12,257 bases of DNA. Source: an uncultured Oscillospiraceae bacterium (GTDB lineage Bacteria > Bacillota > Clostridia > Oscillospirales > Oscillospiraceae). Positions 1 to 6,409 of the stretch are shown piece after piece; within the stretch, counting starts at the first letter, position 1, and the number at the start of each line of letters is the position of its first letter. The DNA is taken from NCBI GenBank assembly GCA_934646175.1, contig CAKUEI010000051.1:1-12257 (forward strand). The letters run 5' to 3'. Both the position numbers and the translations under genes were made by a program. The notes under the pieces are model-generated. The model was not told the origin of the DNA, ran no database searches, and worked only from the letters and a program-made list of their open reading frames with translations.

Positions 1-449
1 ATGTAATCCGCTACCTCCAGAATCTCCGCATCGTCGCACTGCCGCAGCTGAAGGATGGGGACCTTTTTCTCCCTTCCGTAGGCCGCAAGGAGCTTTTCCT
101 GCAGGCGGTCCGCCTTTTCCTCACCGAAAGCGATATGCAGGGAGGTGAGGTTGAAGGGCACCGGCATCAACTGCCCGTGGACATTGGCCACCACGCGGTG
201 CTCGTATTCCCGCCAGTCGGTGAAGCGGGTGACGTACTGGAAGACACGGCGGGAATTGGTATGAAAAATATGGGGGCCGTACCGGTGGATCAGCACGCCG
301 CTGCTGTCAAGGCAGTCGTAGGCGTTGCCGCCGATATGGTCCCGCCGCTCCAGCAGGAGGACGCGGCGGCCGCCCCGCTCAGAGAGTTCTCGGGCGGCCA
401 CGCTGCCGGAAAAACCGGCGCCGATGATAACAGTATCAAAAGAAGGCAT
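1..449 (-). CDS. glf: UDP-galactopyranose mutase, N-terminal part (gene runs off the left edge)
   Basis: This flavoenzyme interconverts UDP-galactopyranose and UDP-galactofuranose, supplying Galf to surface glycans; it is cytoplasmic. Only the first 149 codons are present. The protein opens with the dinucleotide-binding motif IIGAGFSG (residues 8-15), followed by a beta strand ending LLLERRDHIGGNAYD, typical of the FAD-binding end of this family. The segment HRYGPHIFHT near residues 70-79 is the conserved Glf motif that continues the flavin-binding region. I chose the ATG at 447-449 because a GAGGT ribosome binding site lies 6 bases upstream (456-460) and a promoter lies just beyond. The family is about 370 residues long, so more than half is missing here. 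No neighbouring glycan gene is visible. Family assignment is secure; substrate specificity is inferred from the family. Confidence 0.9.
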   Translation of the reverse strand, partial: MPSFDTVIIGAGFSGSVAARELSERGGRRVLLLERRDHIGGNAYDCLDSSGVLIHRYGPHIFHTNSRRVFQYVTRFTDWREYEHRVVANVHGQLMPVPFNLTSLHIAFGEEKADRLQEKLLAAYGREKKVPILQLRQCDDAEILEVADY

Positions 450-482
450 AAAATGACCTCACTCTCATTTTATAACAGAGGT

Positions 483-491
483 ATTATACCA
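483..491 (-). promoter_or_regulatory. Extended -10 promoter of glf
   Basis: Read on the minus strand this is TGGTATAAT, a perfect -10 box TATAAT with the TGn extension. It lies about 34 bases upstream of the glf start. The region upstream is T-rich on this strand and has no clear -35 box, as is usual for extended -10 promoters. Confidence 0.55.
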
Positions 492-551
492 AAAAAGCAA
501 AGGGGAAAAAAGGAAAGAAATCTTAATTTTCTTTAAAAAATCAGAAAGAAG

Positions 552-593
552 AAAAATACCGGGGCTTCGCAGAATGCGAAGCCCCGGTAAAAA
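552..593 (-). terminator. Rho-independent terminator of the ECF S-component gene
   Basis: A perfect 15-base inverted repeat (557-571 with 575-589) surrounds a 3-base loop. On the minus strand the hairpin is followed by TTTTTCTTC. It lies 23 bases after the S-component stop codon, so it ends that transcript before glf. A-runs on both flanks might let it work in both directions, but no plus-strand gene enters from the left. Confidence 0.9.
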
Positions 594-612
594 GCGGGCG
601 GGAAAGGAAAGA

Positions 613-1155
613 TCAATTTGCGGAGGTCTGGGCCTTGACGCGGTTCATGAGCGGGGTCTTGCTGAGCAGCAGGGCCAGCACGGTGCTGATGACCAGACCG
701 AAAACGCCCTGTACTACGTTGCCAGGAATGCTGGCGGCGGCGCCCAGGCCGCGGCCGAGGATGAGGGCGGCGTAGCCGAAGTATCCCAGCACCATGATGA
801 TCTCACCCACCAGTGCGGAGAGAAGGAAGGCGGGGAGAGAATGACGGAATGCCTTAAAGATCAGGCGGTAGAGCACCGCGCCCAACAGGGCCATGACACC
901 TTTGATGAGGAAGGTGGCGGGGGCATAGTAAGCATAGCCGGAGAGGACGTCGGCCAGCATGGAGCCGATACCGGCGGCGAAGAAGCCCCACACGGGGCCC
1001 AGCATCCAGCCGGACAGAAGAACGATACAATCGCCCAGATTGACATAGCCATTAGTGGGCGTGGGGACCTGAATGATCAGAGTGGCCACATAGCAGAGGG
1101 CGGCCAGCAGGGCGGCGAAGACAAGCCGCAGGAGCTTGGAATGCTGAGCGTTCAT
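613..1155 (-). CDS. ECF transporter S component, probably for a vitamin B6-type substrate
   Basis: This is a 180-residue hydrophobic membrane protein with about six transmembrane segments. It resembles the substrate-capture (S) subunits of energy-coupling-factor vitamin transporters. Family-like features are the first helix with an AxxxA pattern (residues 14-19, the face that docks on the T subunit), the stretch GYVNLGDCIVLLSGW (36-50), LADVLSGYAYYAPATFLIKG (67-86) and the late motif NVVQGVFG (146-153). No ATPase or T subunit is nearby, so it must share an EcfA-EcfA'-EcfT module encoded elsewhere (group II). An in-frame ATG at 1198-1200 would add 15 residues. I prefer the ATG at 1153-1155 because AAAGGAAG precedes it, because S components begin close to the first helix, and because the predicted -10 box would leave almost no leader for the longer form. 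The divergent MocR/PdxR-type regulator suggests pyridoxine, pyridoxal or a related ligand. That is an inference from context; the transporter family is well supported. Confidence 0.85.
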   Translation of the reverse strand: MNAQHSKLLRLVFAALLAALCYVATLIIQVPTPTNGYVNLGDCIVLLSGWMLGPVWGFFAAGIGSMLADVLSGYAYYAPATFLIKGVMALLGAVLYRLIFKAFRHSLPAFLLSALVGEIIMVLGYFGYAALILGRGLGAAASIPGNVVQGVFGLVISTVLALLLSKTPLMNRVKAQTSAN

Positions 1156-1208
1156 GGGTAAGGACTTCCTTTCGTTCGGCCGGTCTTTGGGCCTTGCCAT
1201 TTAGGATG

Positions 1209-1237
1209 TTTCCTATTATACTGAGAACTGGTATGAT
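1209..1237 (+). promoter_or_regulatory. Possible promoter of the PdxR-type regulator
   Basis: On the plus strand TGGTATGAT (1229-1237) reads as an extended -10 element, with a poor -35 (TTTCCT, 1209-1214) 17 bases before the TATGAT hexamer. It lies inside the left operator arm, so a bound regulator would block it. The -35 is weak and a second AT-rich candidate (TTTAAT, 1250-1255) exists, so the exact start is uncertain. Confidence 0.35.
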
Positions 1238-1242
1238 GAAAA
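1215..1242 (-). promoter_or_regulatory. Sigma-A-type promoter of the ECF S-component gene
   Basis: On the minus strand a perfect TATAAT (1220-1215) lies 16 bases after a weak TTTTCA (1242-1237). The predicted transcript would start near 1208 and have a leader of about 50 bases before the ATG at 1155. The spacer is largely covered by one arm of the inverted repeat at 1226-1237, so a bound regulator would touch RNA polymerase here. Confidence 0.5.
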
Positions 1243-1275
1243 GCACCAATTTAATGAAAAATAATCATACCAGTT
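1226..1275. promoter_or_regulatory. Perfect 12-base inverted repeat, candidate PdxR/MocR operator
   Basis: AACTGGTATGAT at 1226-1237 is matched exactly in reverse complement by ATCATACCAGTT at 1264-1275, 38 bases from centre to centre. It sits between the divergent S-component gene and the regulator gene. The core ATACCA is the same hexamer I recall from the GabR operator of Bacillus subtilis, where it is directly repeated; here the two copies are inverted. A weaker copy, ACCAATT at 1245-1251, lies between them. MocR-family dimers bind two spaced half-sites, which suits this layout. The right arm ends next to the ribosome binding site of the regulator, so autoregulation is likely. Confidence 0.65.
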
Positions 1276-1287
1276 GGAGGGGCTTTT

Positions 1288-2682
1288 ATGCTGACCTATA
1301 TGCTGGACCGGCGGGGGAAGCTGCCAGTCTATGACTACCTATACCGCTGCATCCGGAAGGACATCCTCTCCGGAACACTGAAAGCCGGAGAGCGGCTGCC
1401 CTCCAAGCGGGAGCTGGCCCAGCAGCTGGGGGTGAGCGTGGTGACGGTGACTAACGCCTACGCCCAGCTGAGCGCGGAGGGATTCCTGCGGACGGAGGAG
1501 CGGCGGGGGTATTTTGTCAATCCCGTGGAGCATGTGGAGCCAAAACGGGCGAAAAAACCGGCGGAAAACGAAGAGAAGCAGGATGGCAGCCGCTTTTACC
1601 TGATGGACTTTAAAACCAACGAGGTGGAGGGGGAGCGGTTTCCTTTTTCCGTGTGGTCCCGGCTGATGCGACGGGTATTGAGCGAGCGGCAGGAAGAGCT
1701 TTTGAAGGCCACAGGGGCGAAGGGCATCTGGCCGCTGCGGAAGGCCATTTCCGACTACCTTTACCGCAGCAGAGGCATGGAGGCCGGGCCGGAGCAGATC
1801 GTGGTGGGCGCGGGGACGGAGTACCTTTATAACTTGATCGCCCAGCTTCTGGGCAAAGAAAAGGTTTATGGCGTGGAGGACCCCGGCTACCGGAAGGTGG
1901 CACAGGTCTACGGGGTGAATGGCCTTTCCGTGCGGTATATCGGCATGGACGGGCAGGGAGTTTCTCCGGAAGAGCTGAGGGAAACAGACACGGATGTGAT
2001 GCACCTTTCCCCTTCACACCATTTCCCCACCGGCGTAGTGACCCCGGTGGGGCGGCGGCAGGCGCTGCTGCGCTGGGCGGAGGAAAAGAAGAGCCGCTTT
2101 CTTCTGGAGGACGACTACGACAGCGAATTCCGCTTCACCGGGCGGCCCATCCCCACCCTGCAGAGCATGGACCGAACGGGAAAGGTGCTGTACGTGAACA
2201 CCTTTTCCAAAACCCTGGCTCCGTCCTTCCGCATCAGCTACCTGGTGCTGCCGGAAACTCTGCTGCCGGAATACGAGGAAAGACTGGGGTTTTACGCCTG
2301 CACGGTGCCCAGCCTGGAACAGTACACGCTGGCGGCCATGATCGAAGAGGGACACCTGGAGCGGCACATCGGCCGGATGAAGACCTTTTACCGGGAGAAG
2401 CGGGACAAAGTGATCGAGGCCATCCGGCAGAGTCCCTTGGGGGAAAAGGTGCGCATTCTGGAGGCGGACGCGGGGCTTCATTTTCTGCTGGAACTGCCCA
2501 CTGTGCGCAGCGACGAGGAGCTGCGGCAGGCGGCCGCGGAAGAGGGCATCCGCCTGTCCTTCCTCTCCGCCTATGTCCACGGGGCGCATCGGGCGGAGGA
2601 GCACCGGATGGTGATCAACTATTCGGGCATCGACCTGAAAAAGCTGCCGGAGTGCCTGGAAAAGCTGGCGGCGCTTTTGTAA
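1288..2682 (+). CDS. pdxR: MocR/PdxR-family transcription regulator (GntR HTH fused to aminotransferase-like domain)
   Basis: A 464-residue cytoplasmic DNA-binding protein of normal MocR length. Residues about 12-78 form a GntR winged helix-turn-helix (LPSKRELAQQLGVS at 37-50, then VVTVTNAYAQL). A charged linker (about 80-105, rich in K and E) leads to a fold-type I aminotransferase-like domain (about 110-464). That domain keeps EDDYDSEFR (274-282), which carries the aspartate that pairs with the PLP ring nitrogen, and NTFSKTLAPSFRISY (304-318), in which K308 should bind PLP as a Schiff base. It should therefore sense PLP, or an amine or amino acid joined to PLP. GGAGGGG five bases before the ATG at 1288 supports the start. 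It diverges from an ECF S component and shares its upstream inverted repeat, so I read it as controlling vitamin B6 uptake and itself. The symbol rests on this context; other MocR members (GabR, TauR, EhuR, DdlR) respond to different ligands and pdxST is not in view. Confidence 0.75.
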   Translation: MLTYMLDRRGKLPVYDYLYRCIRKDILSGTLKAGERLPSKRELAQQLGVSVVTVTNAYAQLSAEGFLRTEERRGYFVNPVEHVEPKRAKKPAENEEKQDGSRFYLMDFKTNEVEGERFPFSVWSRLMRRVLSERQEELLKATGAKGIWPLRKAISDYLYRSRGMEAGPEQIVVGAGTEYLYNLIAQLLGKEKVYGVEDPGYRKVAQVYGVNGLSVRYIGMDGQGVSPEELRETDTDVMHLSPSHHFPTGVVTPVGRRQALLRWAEEKKSRFLLEDDYDSEFRFTGRPIPTLQSMDRTGKVLYVNTFSKTLAPSFRISYLVLPETLLPEYEERLGFYACTVPSLEQYTLAAMIEEGHLERHIGRMKTFYREKRDKVIEAIRQSPLGEKVRILEADAGLHFLLELPTVRSDEELRQAAAEEGIRLSFLSAYVHGAHRAEEHRMVINYSGIDLKKLPECLEKLAALL

Positions 2683-2700
2683 GCATCGGGACAAAACGAA

Positions 2701-2735
2701 AAAAATCCGCCGGATGTATCGTCCGGCGGATTTTT
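2701..2735. terminator. Bidirectional Rho-independent terminator between pdxR and pncB
   Basis: AAAAATCCGCCGGA (2701-2714) pairs perfectly with 2722-2735 around a 7-base loop. The A-run on the left and T-run on the right give a U-tract on either strand. It lies 18 bases after the regulator stop and 19 bases after the pncB stop, so it serves both converging genes. Confidence 0.9.
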
Positions 2736-2754
2736 ATTGTATAAGCAGATCTGC

Positions 2755-4200
2755 TCAGCAGCCACTGCTTTTCAGAAGGGCCTGCTTGATGTCCCAGAGC
2801 TTCTGGGAAAGGTCCACATAGTAGGTGTGGGGGTTTTCAAATCGCTTGACCTCGTCCCACTGGCGGTCGATCTGCGCCTGACAGTAGGCGCGGATCTCTT
2901 CAATGGAGGGGCTGTCGTAGACCCGTTTTCCGGCGCGGAAAATGGGGACCAGAAGGGGCTCGGCGGTGAAATCAGTGATGGTTTTGCGCTTCCACGTCTC
3001 CTCCGGATGGAAAAGCTCCAGGGGCTGGGACTCGTCCAACACCTCGTCGTGAAGGCAGATGAGGTCGCCGATGGCCTTGCCGCTCTCTTTCTCAAAGAGA
3101 CGGTAGACCTTCTTGAAGTGGGGGTTGGTGATTTTGGAGGCATTCTCGCTGATCTTGATCTTGGGGATGATGTGTCCGTCCTTGTCCTCCACGGCGGCCA
3201 GCTTGTAGACGCCGCCGAAGACCGGTTCACTCTTGGAGGTGATGAGCCGCTCGCCCACGCCGAAGGAGTCGATCTGGGCGCCCTGCAGCAGCAGGTCACG
3301 GATAATATACTCGTCCAGCGAGTTGGAGGCCACGATCTTGCAGTCGGTGAGACCGGCGGCATCCAGCATCTTGCGGGCTTTGCGGGAGAGGTAGGTGAGG
3401 TCGCCGCTGTCCAGCCGGATGGCGCAGTGGGTGATGCCCTGGGGGAGCAGCACTTCCTTAAACGCGCGGATGGCATTGGGGACGCCGGACTTTAAGACGT
3501 TGTAGGTGTCTACCAGCAGAGTGGCGGAGTGGGGGTACAGTTCGCAGTAGGTCTTAAAGGCGGTGTACTCGTCGGGGAACATCTGGATCCAGGAGTGGGC
3601 CATGGTGCCACCGGCGGGGGAGCCGTAGATCTGGTCGGCAATGGTGCAGGCGGTACCGGCGCAGCCGGCGATATAGGAGGCGCGGGCACCCAGAATGGCC
3701 GCGTCTGCCCCCTGTGCCCGGCGGGAGCCGAACTCACTGACCGGGCGGCCCTCCGCAGCCCGGACGATGCGGTTGGTCTTGGTGGCGATGAGGGACTGAT
3801 GGTTCAGGGTGAGGAGAATGAAGGTCTCCACAAACTGCGCTTCGATGGCGGGGGCACGGACAGTGAGGATGGGTTCGCCGGGGAAGATGGGGGTGCCCTC
3901 CGGCACGGCCCAGATGTCGCCAGTGAAGTGGAAGGTCTTCAGATAGTCGAGAAAATCCTCGGAGAAGGTGTTTTTGGAGCGGAGGTAGGCAATGTCCTCC
4001 CCGTCAAAGGTCAGATTTTCGATGTAGTCGATGACCTGCTCCAATCCGGCGGCAATGGCGAAGCCGCCGTCGTCGGGTACGCTGCGGAAAAAGACGTCGA
4101 AATAGCAAATCTGATCCTTGATACCGGTCTGGAAATAGCCGTTGCCCATGGTGAGCTCGTAGAAGTCGCAAAGAAGGGTGTAGTTCATATGGTCTTTCAT
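2755..4200 (-). CDS. pncB: Nicotinate phosphoribosyltransferase
   Basis: This cytoplasmic enzyme joins nicotinate to PRPP, with ATP hydrolysis, to form nicotinate mononucleotide, the entry step of the Preiss-Handler NAD salvage route. The 481-residue length fits the bacterial NAPRTase form. Visible signatures are the N-terminal YTLLCDFYELTMGNGYF (7-23), SEFGSRRAQGADAA (155-168, phosphate and ribose contacts), GTMAHSWIQMF (198-208) in which H202 matches the histidine phosphorylated in the family, LLVDTYN (228-234) and AIRLDSGDL (260-268), which lines the PRPP site. AGGAGGTT eight bases upstream of 4200 fixes the start at the first Met rather than Met5. It is transcribed alone, from a predicted promoter about 190 bases upstream, and ends at the shared terminator with pdxR. 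No NAD riboswitch that I know is recognisable in its leader. Confidence 0.95.
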   Translation of the reverse strand: MKDHMNYTLLCDFYELTMGNGYFQTGIKDQICYFDVFFRSVPDDGGFAIAAGLEQVIDYIENLTFDGEDIAYLRSKNTFSEDFLDYLKTFHFTGDIWAVPEGTPIFPGEPILTVRAPAIEAQFVETFILLTLNHQSLIATKTNRIVRAAEGRPVSEFGSRRAQGADAAILGARASYIAGCAGTACTIADQIYGSPAGGTMAHSWIQMFPDEYTAFKTYCELYPHSATLLVDTYNVLKSGVPNAIRAFKEVLLPQGITHCAIRLDSGDLTYLSRKARKMLDAAGLTDCKIVASNSLDEYIIRDLLLQGAQIDSFGVGERLITSKSEPVFGGVYKLAAVEDKDGHIIPKIKISENASKITNPHFKKVYRLFEKESGKAIGDLICLHDEVLDESQPLELFHPEETWKRKTITDFTAEPLLVPIFRAGKRVYDSPSIEEIRAYCQAQIDRQWDEVKRFENPHTYYVDLSQKLWDIKQALLKSSGC

Positions 4201-4384
4201 GGTCAGATAACCTCCTGGTGTGGCGGCTTACCATAGGACCCTGCCGAAGGCGGGACGCTGCGGCAAGCGGCGAAGGACGGCGGGATTCACTTCCGGCGTC
4301 CACAGATAAGAGAGGGTGCAGACGGTGTTTTTTCCAATCGTCTGCATGGCTTCTGCCCGAAAGCGGGGCAGAAAAGATAGAGTA
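4201..4384 (-). promoter_or_regulatory. Long structured 5' leader of pncB
   Basis: From the predicted start near 4384 the leader is about 185 bases long. At its 5' end is an 8-bp hairpin (4366-4373 with 4351-4358, 7-base loop). Next is an 8-bp hairpin with a 14-base loop (4339-4346 with 4317-4324). The start codon of a 39-codon ORF falls at the base of the second hairpin. The 3' end holds the strong pncB ribosome binding site at 4209-4216. There is no U-tract terminator, so transcription attenuation is not indicated. The role is unknown; it may only be mRNA stability. Confidence 0.4.
4228..4347 (-). CDS. Possible 39-residue leader ORF upstream of pncB
   Basis: An ATG at 4347 opens 39 codons ending in TAA, 27 bases before the pncB start. 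Third codon positions are mostly G or C, like the real genes here, and the peptide contains two tryptophans (one is its last residue) and several prolines. Against it, there is no convincing ribosome binding site, and the ATG overlaps a predicted hairpin. I recognise no family. It could be a regulatory upstream ORF or chance. Confidence 0.2.
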   Translation of the reverse strand: MQTIGKNTVCTLSYLWTPEVNPAVLRRLPQRPAFGRVLW

Positions 4385-4390
4385 AAAAAC

Positions 4391-4419
4391 ATTATATGCG
4401 GTTTCTTCGGAAAAAGCAA
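4391..4419 (-). promoter_or_regulatory. Sigma-A-type promoter of pncB
   Basis: On the minus strand TTGCTT (4419-4414), a 17-base spacer and a perfect TATAAT (4396-4391) form a good vegetative promoter. The modA promoter has the same TTGCTT and 17-base spacing. The start would fall near 4384. Confidence 0.65.
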
Positions 4420-4461
4420 GAAAATGCGGGCAGGAGAAGGGGAAGAACGGCATTTTTGGAT

Positions 4462-4503
4462 GGAGAAAAGCCGCTGCGGAACCAAAATGCTCCGCAGCGG
4501 CTT
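4462..4503 (-). terminator. Rho-independent terminator of the modABC operon
   Basis: A perfect 13-base stem (4491-4503 with 4468-4480) with a 10-base loop is followed on the minus strand by TTTTCTCC. It lies about 87 bases beyond the modC stop and before the pncB promoter, so it separates the two transcripts. The U-tract is short, so efficiency may be moderate. Confidence 0.7.
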
Positions 4504-4546
4504 ATATGGCTGGAAAGTCTCGCAGAGTTTGCACCTGCAGCCTACC

Positions 4547-4579
4547 CAAACGAAAGCCCAGCGTAGTGGGTTTCGTTTG
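4547..4579 (-). other. Stem-loop directly after modC
   Basis: CAAACGAAACCCA (minus strand, 4579-4567) pairs with 4560-4547 through 13 base pairs with one bulged base and a 6-base loop. It begins 10 bases after the modC stop codon. It lacks a proper U-tract, so I read it as a 3'-end stabiliser or weak accessory terminator ahead of the stronger hairpin downstream. Confidence 0.55.
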
Positions 4580-4589
4580 AGCGTGCACT

Positions 4590-5630
4590 TTATGCGAGCA
4601 GCAGCAGCTTCTCCTTCGGGATGGAAAGGAGGGGATCGGAGGGAAGAGCCGCGTATGCCTCCTTGGAAAGCTCCCACCGGAGGGCGCAGTCGGAAGGCGC
4701 ACCCACGGGGCGGACCACAAGGATGTAAGAGAAGGTGTCCTCAATGGTGCGGATGACCTCGAAGGGGAAGGTATTTTCCCCGGGCTGAGAGACGGGGGCA
4801 AAGTCGTGGGCGCGGACGCCCACATGGCCCACGGTCCGATCGTCCGCCCCCTGAAGGATAAGCCCCCAGGCGGGGATGAAGACGGAGCCGTCGGTAAGGC
4901 GGGAGGCTTCCGTCACGTTTTTGCAGCCGGTCAGGCGAGCGGCGGTGAGGGTGCGGGGGTCCTTGAACAGCCCCCACTTTTCGTCCGTTACCTCCACATG
5001 ACCGTTATGATAGACGGCGATGCGGTCGGCGATGCGGTAGATCTGGTCCCGGTCATGGGAGACTAGCAGGGCGGTGCCGGGGAAGGTGTCCAGCACGGAG
5101 AGCATCTCCTGCTCCACCTCCCAGCGGAGGTGGGCGTCCAGAGCGGAGAGAGGCTCGTCCAGCATGAGGATGTGGGGCTGAGCCATGAGGACGCGGGCCA
5201 GGGCCACGCGCTGCTGCTGTCCGCCGGAGAGTTCGGAGGGGCGGCGGTTCTCCAGCCCGGTGAGGTAAAAGCGGTCCAGGGCGTGCTGAAGACGCTTTTC
5301 CCGTTCACGCCGGTCCGGCAGATGGCGGACGGCGGCCAGCAGGTTCTGCTCCACGGTGAAATTGGGGAAAAGGGCGTAGTTCTGGAAGAGAAGACCCGCC
5401 TGCCGCTTCTGTGGGGGGAGATTGATATGGGCGGCGGAGTCGAACAGGGTGACGCCGTCTACCACGATCTTCCCCTCATCCGGGGTAACGATACCGGCGA
5501 TGCAGCGCAGGGTCATGCTTTTGCCGCATCCGGAAGCGCCCAGCAGGGCGAGGGTCTCGTGCCCGGCCTCCAGCTGGACCTCCAGCGTGAAGGAACCGAA
5601 GTTCTTCCGGACATTCATGGAAAGAGACAT
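4590..5630 (-). CDS. modC: Molybdate ABC transporter ATP-binding protein
   Basis: This is the 346-residue ATPase that powers molybdate (and probably tungstate) import through ModB; it sits on the inner face of the membrane. All ABC motifs are intact: Walker A GASGCGKS (31-38), Q-loop glutamine in LFQNYALFPN (Q83), signature LSGGQQQR (134-141), Walker B HILMLDEP (153-160), D-loop SALD (162-165) and switch histidine H192. The C-terminal part (about 220-346) contains VGVRAHDF, typical of the regulatory beta-domain after the ATPase in ModC, CysA and MalK relatives. Length matches E. coli ModC. It starts one base after the modB stop codon, so translation is probably coupled. CysA-type sulfate ATPases look alike; the ModA and ModB neighbours decide for molybdate. 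Confidence 0.92.
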   Translation of the reverse strand: MSLSMNVRKNFGSFTLEVQLEAGHETLALLGASGCGKSMTLRCIAGIVTPDEGKIVVDGVTLFDSAAHINLPPQKRQAGLLFQNYALFPNFTVEQNLLAAVRHLPDRREREKRLQHALDRFYLTGLENRRPSELSGGQQQRVALARVLMAQPHILMLDEPLSALDAHLRWEVEQEMLSVLDTFPGTALLVSHDRDQIYRIADRIAVYHNGHVEVTDEKWGLFKDPRTLTAARLTGCKNVTEASRLTDGSVFIPAWGLILQGADDRTVGHVGVRAHDFAPVSQPGENTFPFEVIRTIEDTFSYILVVRPVGAPSDCALRWELSKEAYAALPSDPLLSIPKEKLLLLA

Positions 5631-5631
5631 G

Positions 5632-6306
5632 TCAGGCTGCCTCCTTCTTCACGCGGCGGGGCTGCTCCAACAAGTTGACAGCCAACAGCACCACGGCGGA
5701 AATAGCCAGGTTCACCAGCACCCACTTCATGGCGCCCCCGTCGTTGCCGGTGCGCCAGAGTTGGTACACCGTGGTGGAGATGGTGGCGGTGCGGCCGGGG
5801 GTATAGCCCGCCACCATGGAGGTGGCGCCGTACTCGCCCAGCGCCCGGGCGAAGGCCAGGACAAACCCGGCGAAAATGCCCTGCCGGCAGGCAGGCATCT
5901 GAATGCGCCAGAAAATATAGGTATTGGAAAGGCCGAGGGTCTGGCCCGACCAGCGAAGAGTCTGATCAAAGGATTCAAACGCACCCCGGGCGGTGCGGTA
6001 CATCAGCGGGAAGGCTACCACCACCGAGGCGAAGATGGCCGAATACCACACCATGGTGAGCCGGGCACCGAACATGTTCATAAACCAGATGCCCAAGGAG
6101 TGCTTGGGACCCATGATGCGCAGCAGGAAATAACCCACAACAGTGGGAGGAAGGACCAGGGGAAGGGTGAGCACCACATCCAGCACGCCTTTGATGAGGA
6201 CGGGCAGGCGGGCGATGACATAAGCCGCCAGAATACCGAGGAAAAAGACCACCACGGATGAGATCAAAGCGATGCGCAGGGAGTTCCAGAGAGGATACCA
6301 ATCCAT
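5632..6306 (-). CDS. modB: Molybdate ABC transporter permease
   Basis: A 224-residue membrane protein with about five transmembrane helices that forms the homodimeric channel of the molybdate importer. It shows the ModB/CysT signature TLPLVLPPTVVGYFLL (47-62). Its cytoplasmic EAA-type coupling loop has the family pattern at about 118-138 (SGQTLGLSNTYIFWRIQMP), followed by FARALGEYGATSMVAGYTPG (152-171). AGGAGG nine bases before the ATG supports the start. It is the middle gene of modA-modB-modC: 103 bases with a GC-rich hairpin separate it from modA, and one base from modC. Length matches E. coli ModB. Confidence 0.93.
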   Translation of the reverse strand: MDWYPLWNSLRIALISSVVVFFLGILAAYVIARLPVLIKGVLDVVLTLPLVLPPTVVGYFLLRIMGPKHSLGIWFMNMFGARLTMVWYSAIFASVVVAFPLMYRTARGAFESFDQTLRWSGQTLGLSNTYIFWRIQMPACRQGIFAGFVLAFARALGEYGATSMVAGYTPGRTATISTTVYQLWRTGNDGGAMKWVLVNLAISAVVLLAVNLLEQPRRVKKEAA

Positions 6307-6342
6307 GAAACGCCGCCTCCTTCTAAAGGGTCGGAAATGCGG

Positions 6343-6374
6343 AAGGGCGAGGGGGCCAAAGCCCCCCTCGCCTT
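6343..6374 (-). other. GC-rich intercistronic hairpin between modA and modB
   Basis: The arms 6361-6374 and 6343-6356 form a stem of about 13 base pairs with small bulges and a 4-base loop (CAAA on the plus strand). On the minus strand it follows the modA stop by 35 bases and has no U-tract (CCGCATTTCC follows). It probably protects the modA message from 3' decay or partly terminates, so that more binding protein is made than permease and ATPase. Confidence 0.6.
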
Positions 6375-6409
6375 ACCGATACGGGGAGAAAATCAAAGGG
6401 GGAATAAAG

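Noticed and set aside
135..536. Plus-strand open frame of 133 codons over glf
   Set aside because: It is antisense to a clear UDP-galactopyranose mutase and has a composition typical of a GC-rich shadow frame; its last part reads through the glf promoter.
613..1200. Longer form of the ECF S component starting at 1200
   Set aside because: The extra 15 residues are not family-like, the TATAAT at 1220-1215 would leave only about 8 bases of leader, and a better ribosome binding site precedes the ATG at 1155.
3529..4236. Plus-strand 235-codon frame over pncB
   Set aside because: Antisense shadow of a complete nicotinate phosphoribosyltransferase gene.
4316..4756. Plus-strand 146-codon frame between pncB and modC
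   Set aside because: It runs over terminator hairpins and the 3' end of modC in antisense and matches no family I recognise.
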